Source: Cyrtodaria siliqua
Taxonomy: Eukaryota > Mollusca > Bivalvia > Adapedonta > Hiatellidae
DNA length: 64,000 nt
Reading direction: 5' to 3'
Assembly (NCBI GenBank): GCA_037043455.1
Contig: JAWPHD010001288.1
Location: 273,560 to 337,559, forward strand
Part shown: positions 59,461 through 64,000 of the stretch, piece by piece
How positions within the stretch are numbered: position 1 is the first letter of the stretch
How the letters are laid out: each line of letters opens with the position of its first letter
The notes under the pieces: generated by a model
Told to the model about the DNA's origin: nothing
Database searches by the model: none
The model's input: only the letters and a program-made list of their open reading frames with translations
Made by a program: the position numbers and the translations under genes

Positions 59461-60414
59461 TAATGATTGCACATTGATTTAGTTTATATTCTCGATGAAT
59501 TTATGTGTTTGCAAACAAAGTAATATAGTAGCATTGAACCTCAGAATAATGGATGTGTATTGTATATTAGTCACCTAGGGTAATTTGAATCAGTTATAAT
59601 AACTGTGACGATGGTGTGTTCACATTGTTTCATTCAGTTACAAAGTTTACGTAATTAGGGGGGGGGGGGGGGGCACGCGGGGGGAAATGTTTTTTTCTAG
59701 GTACTACAGTACATGTATATTGTACAAATCAATACTTCATATTCCTGATCATTTCTGGTAGAGACAAGCTTGTATGAGGAATCAGCATTTCCTCTTCCCT
59801 CCAATCTTACAGGTCATCACCAGAGCATTTAATAAAACAATCACAGCTTGACATCAAAACGTATAACAATATACAATTAAGTTTCTGCAGTTTTCTGCCA
59901 TAGAAGATCCCATACCATATCTTTATTTGATTGCATAATAAAACCTTGTATTCCCCGTAATGGAACATGGTGAGTGAACCTCTAGTGAGAACAGCCAGCG
60001 TCCACATTTAGAAATCTATGTTATAACAACAGGGATAGTCTCTTCTGCCTGGGCATACCTGGTGGCCAGGGTGGGAATAAACGGGAAGGGCGGACAGTAG
60101 GTTAAGAAAAGTGAAAAACGCTGTAAAATGCTACACTCAGACATCCTGGAAAAAATTGTTTGATCTTAAATTTTTGTATAAGGTTATATATACTAATGAA
60201 AAAGAAATGCCAACTCAGGAATTATTATCACGCTACGATACTCTACGCTACTAAGGATCTGACAACAATGCATTGGAGGTCACGTCCGATTGACCACTTA
60301 ATGATTATGCCAATTGGATTTCAGCCATACAAGACTTGCTCGGTATAGACTGCTTCACTGCGCATATCCCGATTCCAAAAAACGCTGTGGAGCAGTCTAC
60401 GCATCGGTATTTAA
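59461..60414 (+). other. No exon seen; 16-G homopolymer at 59658-59673
   Basis: The G run is followed by 'cacgcgggggg'. The remainder is AT-rich without supported features. Confidence 0.5.
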
Positions 60415-60850
60415 AGAGACAAATGTCAGTAACTTTTAGCTATAAACACACAAAATAATTGCGTTGACAAACATATACACCAATCCATTATTTGATATCT
60501 ACTGGGGAAAAAAATTGACGGAATTTAGATCGGTACACAAAATGTACCGAGTTCGTGGGATTGAACCAACACTAAAATTACACTCGCGGGTCACAACTGA
60601 GCTAAGCGGGGCAGATGTACTACGACTTGCTCATTTAGAATATTCAAATGTCGTAATATTGCTATGCATTACATTTTCAAAATACGCATGACGGCGCCCA
60701 ATGATTTTCTTCGTGTCCTTGAGTAAAACATGTCCATTTAGTGCATTTCTATTGAATTTATCGTGCAATCAAGCTCAGCAATAAACACACGAAGTACTTT
60801 ATCTTTAAGTCAGATATAAATCTATTGTTTTACATGCGGAATTTAGTGTG
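60415..60850. mobile_element. Family P element (partial)
   Basis: 'tatttaaagagacaaatgtc', 'aattgcgttgacaaacat' and 'acactaaaattacactcgcg' match 13464-13660. The - strand carries a tRNA-like 'cttagctcagttg' and 'ggttcaatccc' (boxes A and B), shortened between them. Confidence 0.6.
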
Positions 60851-61775
60851 ATTCAGTTCACTCGTAAGTCAATCTGAAGTTGATATGGAAAGGAGCGGAT
60901 TTCATTGTCTGAAATTATAGTTGATCTTCTCAATGATATACTGATAAATGAAAGGTCGTATCTGACTTGACCTCTAGAGGCAGTGTTGTCTGATCCTAAA
61001 GCGGAGAGGAGAGTATCAAAGCGTAATTAGGATACTTGATTTTAATGAGATTGTATAGTGCTCAATTCCATGTAAGATTGCAGGAGAAATTCCAACCTTG
61101 TTTTCATATAAAAAAAAAGTTGCAGTCAGTTAGGGAAAGGACAAAACTGCTTGTTGTAGAGTTTGTAATCACAGTTAGCTGTAATGTAACACGAAATTTT
61201 GAAGTACGCTTTTTGAACATTTGAGCCTTTCAGTACTGTATTTAATCCTTACACCCCTGCTACATATATATAATTGGGATGTCTTTCTTTGAATAATAGA
61301 CCATTTCATATGGTGTGACAAGGGTGATGTTTGGGGAAATGACATTCAGCAGTCTGGACAGTGTAAATCCCTGATCAGCCTGCAGAGTATACTCTGTCTG
61401 GACGCAAGGGACATATTATAGTCTTGCAATAGCGTGGTTATGGGTTAATGTACGAGTTGCAAAGTAATATTTACCGAAAGGAGATAGTCTATAATGCAGC
61501 AATATACTCATTGATTAACAGAGCATATTAATAGATATGATATATAGCCGAAGAATGTCTGAGTTTCGTTTCTTTTTTTCCTTATGTAGTATTGTGAGCT
61601 GTGTGTCGCTATTGAACTTTTAGAAAACTATATAGGCTTTCATCTATTGTAACTATGGCATGTAAACATGTCTTTAAATGTATTTAAACCACCATTATTT
61701 GTATGATGCTGTTTCTTTGATAGTTACTATAGCAATTCAAAAAGAAAAGGTTTTCATATAGCAGCAACAATGGAG
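60851..61775 (+). other. No exon or repeat recognised
   Basis: Possibly PSMB6 intron 3. AT-rich with scattered short frames only. Confidence 0.4.
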
Positions 61776-61985
61776 TTTTTTTGCGTCGCCTGCTGCGTAT
61801 GCAAGTTGGGTATCACCTTTGTCCTGTACGTCCGTACGTCACACCTTTAACCCTGCAACCTACAACCTTGGCGTTAATTGCAAAGTATTATGGCTCATGT
61901 TCATCTAGGTCATGTCATTACAGACATGTGCATGTCGTATCTCTGCTTTCATTTGGCAAGAGTTATGCCCCCTTTTTAGCTTACT
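61776..61985. repeat. Fragment of the repeat seen at 6380-6900
   Basis: 'ttgcgtcgcctgctgcgtat', 'ctttaaccctgcaacctaca' and 'agagttatgcccccttttt' match that family's layout. Confidence 0.5.
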
Positions 61986-62483
61986 GATAAAAGATCATGC
62001 AAGGTTTACCACCAACTACAATTCACGAGGTGTGGGTCGAATAGTAGTTCCTCTAAAGAAAAGTAAATCCCTCCTTTTTTGATGAAAATGTGGCATTATA
62101 AGGTAGGGGAATAACTGCCCACTAATTTCTATTCGATTCTGTGGTTATATGTATATAAAGAAGTGTATTTATAGGTTTTACTGGATCACTGATGAACATT
62201 CTTCGAATTTCGACTCTATGCATACACTTTTGAGCAATGAAAACAGACGATCAATAGAATACAGCTGTACCCTTGACCCTGTTAGGTAAGCAAACAAGAA
62301 CTTCTTAAATGTCTTGTGGACCCTACGTTATCCTGGTGTATTTTCAAGTGGAAAAATAGTTTTCTAATGAACATTACAACACTGCAGCATTATCCCATAC
62401 TTGAGTTGAATTTGCAGCAAAACATTAATATGTGACACTTTAAACATGGTGATTACTATGGGGAAAATAATTAGTGCTTACTA
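61986..62483 (+). other. No feature recognised
   Basis: AT-rich unique sequence. Confidence 0.4.
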
Positions 62484-63225
62484 TCCAGCAGAGCTAATGC
62501 CATCGTGCGGTATCCGTCCGTCTGTACCTACTGTCTGTCCATAACTTTTTTGCGTGCGGACTATTCTCTAGAAACTACTTAGATGGGAATTCATGAAACT
62601 TACAGGAATATTGCCCATAGAATGTCTAGTTGATCTCTAGCAAAAAATCACGTTGATGTGAAATCCATGATGGCCACCAAGCTAAAAGGGTTTTTAGCAC
62701 AACTGATCAAAGATCAGCAGAAGCTTATGCCATGTGCGGCGTACAAGTTCGTCCAATTCGTAAATACTTTTTTTTAGCGACATACCTACTGAAACTACTG
62801 GATTAGTTTTCATGAAACTTTACAGGAATGTTGCCCATAAATGCTAAGTTGAATCCTAGCAAAATTCACATAGATGCGAAAGTCAAGATGGCCACCAAAG
62901 CTAAAATAGATTTTTTAAAAAGCAAGTTTGTTACCGACTACTTCTAGAAAACTATAAGTGAATATGATATGGACTTTTTCCTAAATGTATCATCTTGACA
63001 TGATGTTGTTCCTTGTTAAAAATCATTTTGATTTTCTGACATTAAACAATAGGCTGCGGCCATTTTTGTTTACATATAGTTATGTATGTAAAAAACTTGT
63101 AGGACTACTCCTCTGAAAACTACTTGACGGATGTCATTAATCTAGCTCTTATGATACATCTAGTTGATCATGTAGCAAAATTCAGGTCGCCGGAAATTCA
63201 TGATGGCCACCACAGCTAAAATAGA
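62484..63225 (-). repeat. Two adjacent degraded Pearl-like copies
   Basis: 'agcagagctaatgccatcgtg' (62488) and 'gatcagcagaagcttatgcc' (62710) start two reverse-oriented copies. Compared with clean copies elsewhere, single-base gains and losses occur every few tens of bases. The second copy breaks off at 'gctaaaatagatgtaccacc'. Confidence 0.65.
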
Positions 63226-63803
63226 TGTACCACCACACCAAAAAACAACTAATCAACAATCCCCAAACCCGATAAAATTTCGCATAAATTAAAAAAACCT
63301 TATCCTTATTATTTATTATTTACCATTAATAACAACCATTAAAAATTTAACTCCCAAACACAATCCATCCACACTTCCACAATAATCCAATGATAACAAA
63401 AAAAACACAACACAATTACACTTACAACACATAAAAACTATCCTCTACAGATCACTACTCTCATCCCACCCAAACTACTATTACCCGTACATAGACCTAA
63501 TGATACAAAAAAAAAAAAACATATCACACCACCACTCACACTTATTCCCATTATGTCTAAACATATATCCCCAATCCACTCAAAATCAAAACATACAAAA
63601 CAAAACAAATATAAAACACCTGAGCGAGTTAAAGTAATATTCATGTATCATGAATAAAACAATCACAAGTAACAGGAAACATATACACTCCCCCCCCCCT
63701 CCCCCCCTCCCCTACCCTCCCCCAACCACTCCCCCCCCCCCCCCACCCCTACACCACAACAACAACACTCATCCCCCCCCCCCCCCCCCCCCCACCCCCC
63801 CCT
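63226..63803. other. G-depleted tract ending in poly-C runs
   Basis: In 63241-63600 I count 8 G in 360 bases, against normal A, C and T. From 63689 to 63803 long C runs dominate. The antisense frame at 63438-63644 and the proline/histidine-rich frame at 63650-63874 follow from this composition and are not supported genes. Confidence 0.8.
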
Positions 63804-63984
63804 TCTATGTATGCTGTGCTATACAGTATGATGGGACTGTACGCATGTTTAGAAAAGTGCAATACAGAGACTGAAGTTACTTGCTTTTAAATTATATGAG
63901 GTGAATTAAATAGGAGATAGGAGTGTTTTAAATCAAACCTTTTGTCTGAAGTTATAAAGGGAGATGCATTTGAAAAACCAATAT

Positions 63985-64000
63985 AATTTATTTATTTCAG
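63985..64000 (+). promoter_or_regulatory. Splice-acceptor-like sequence at window end
   Basis: 'tttatttatttcag' ends exactly at the last base. Because PSMB6 exon 3 needs a downstream partner on this strand, this may be the acceptor of PSMB6 exon 4. Only the next bases can tell. Confidence 0.35.

Noticed and set aside
63650..63874. Proline/histidine-rich protein
   Set aside because: It is a translation of poly-C and CA-rich low-complexity DNA, likely artefactual.

Overview
This is an AT-rich, gene-poor stretch of animal nuclear DNA. The genes have spliceosomal introns, and the repeats resemble those described in bivalve molluscs: tandem-repeat-bearing Pearl/HINE-like elements ending in (GACG)n tracts, a tRNA-derived SINE, and many non-autonomous DNA transposons. 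A marine bivalve is the best guess from the sequence alone. There is no operon, CRISPR array, rRNA or convincing functional tRNA gene.

Four protein-coding loci can be supported. (1) On the + strand, 1774-5575 holds the last three coding exons of a thymidine kinase 2-like deoxynucleoside kinase; its earlier exons lie left of the window. (2) On the - strand, 12052-12834 is a complete, uninterrupted METTL1 (tRNA guanine-N7 methyltransferase) reading frame, convergent with the kinase. (3) On the - strand, 36502-36610 is a probable first coding exon of an unrecognised gene. (4) On the + strand, exons 1 to 3 of the proteasome beta-1 subunit PSMB6 lie at 46239-46340, 56430-56499 and 58006-58144. Exon 1 is clean and encodes exactly the propeptide. 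Exons 2 and 3 carry several single-base frame offsets, and the rest of the gene must lie to the right (the window ends in a splice-acceptor-like TTTCAG).

Most of the remaining DNA is repetitive. The left third has a 37-bp minisatellite, two families of tandem-unit elements (about 157 bp and about 320 bp), and a TTAA-flanked MITE. The middle (13-31 kb) has dispersed repeats, a retroposon with a 15-bp target-site duplication (TSD), a tRNA-half palindrome, a 2.7-kb CAGGG-ended element with another nested inside it, and a 0.45-kb hairpin. At 31-36 kb, 44-bp minisatellites are split by a three-level nest of insertions. PSMB6 intron 1 (46.3-56.4 kb) holds a second nest, in which a CAGGG element contains a Mutator-like foldback element with 9-bp TSDs, which contains two further CAGGG elements. 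The same intron also has a short element encoding only a hAT-type zinc finger. PSMB6 intron 2 has a broken BED-finger hAT relic.

The most coherent unnamed system is a set of small CAGGG-ended elements, most with exact 5-7 bp TSDs, that insert into one another and into other transposons. The right end (from about 56 kb, and especially 62.4-63.8 kb) shows excess small indels, long homopolymers and a nearly G-free stretch, so assembly error has to be considered there.
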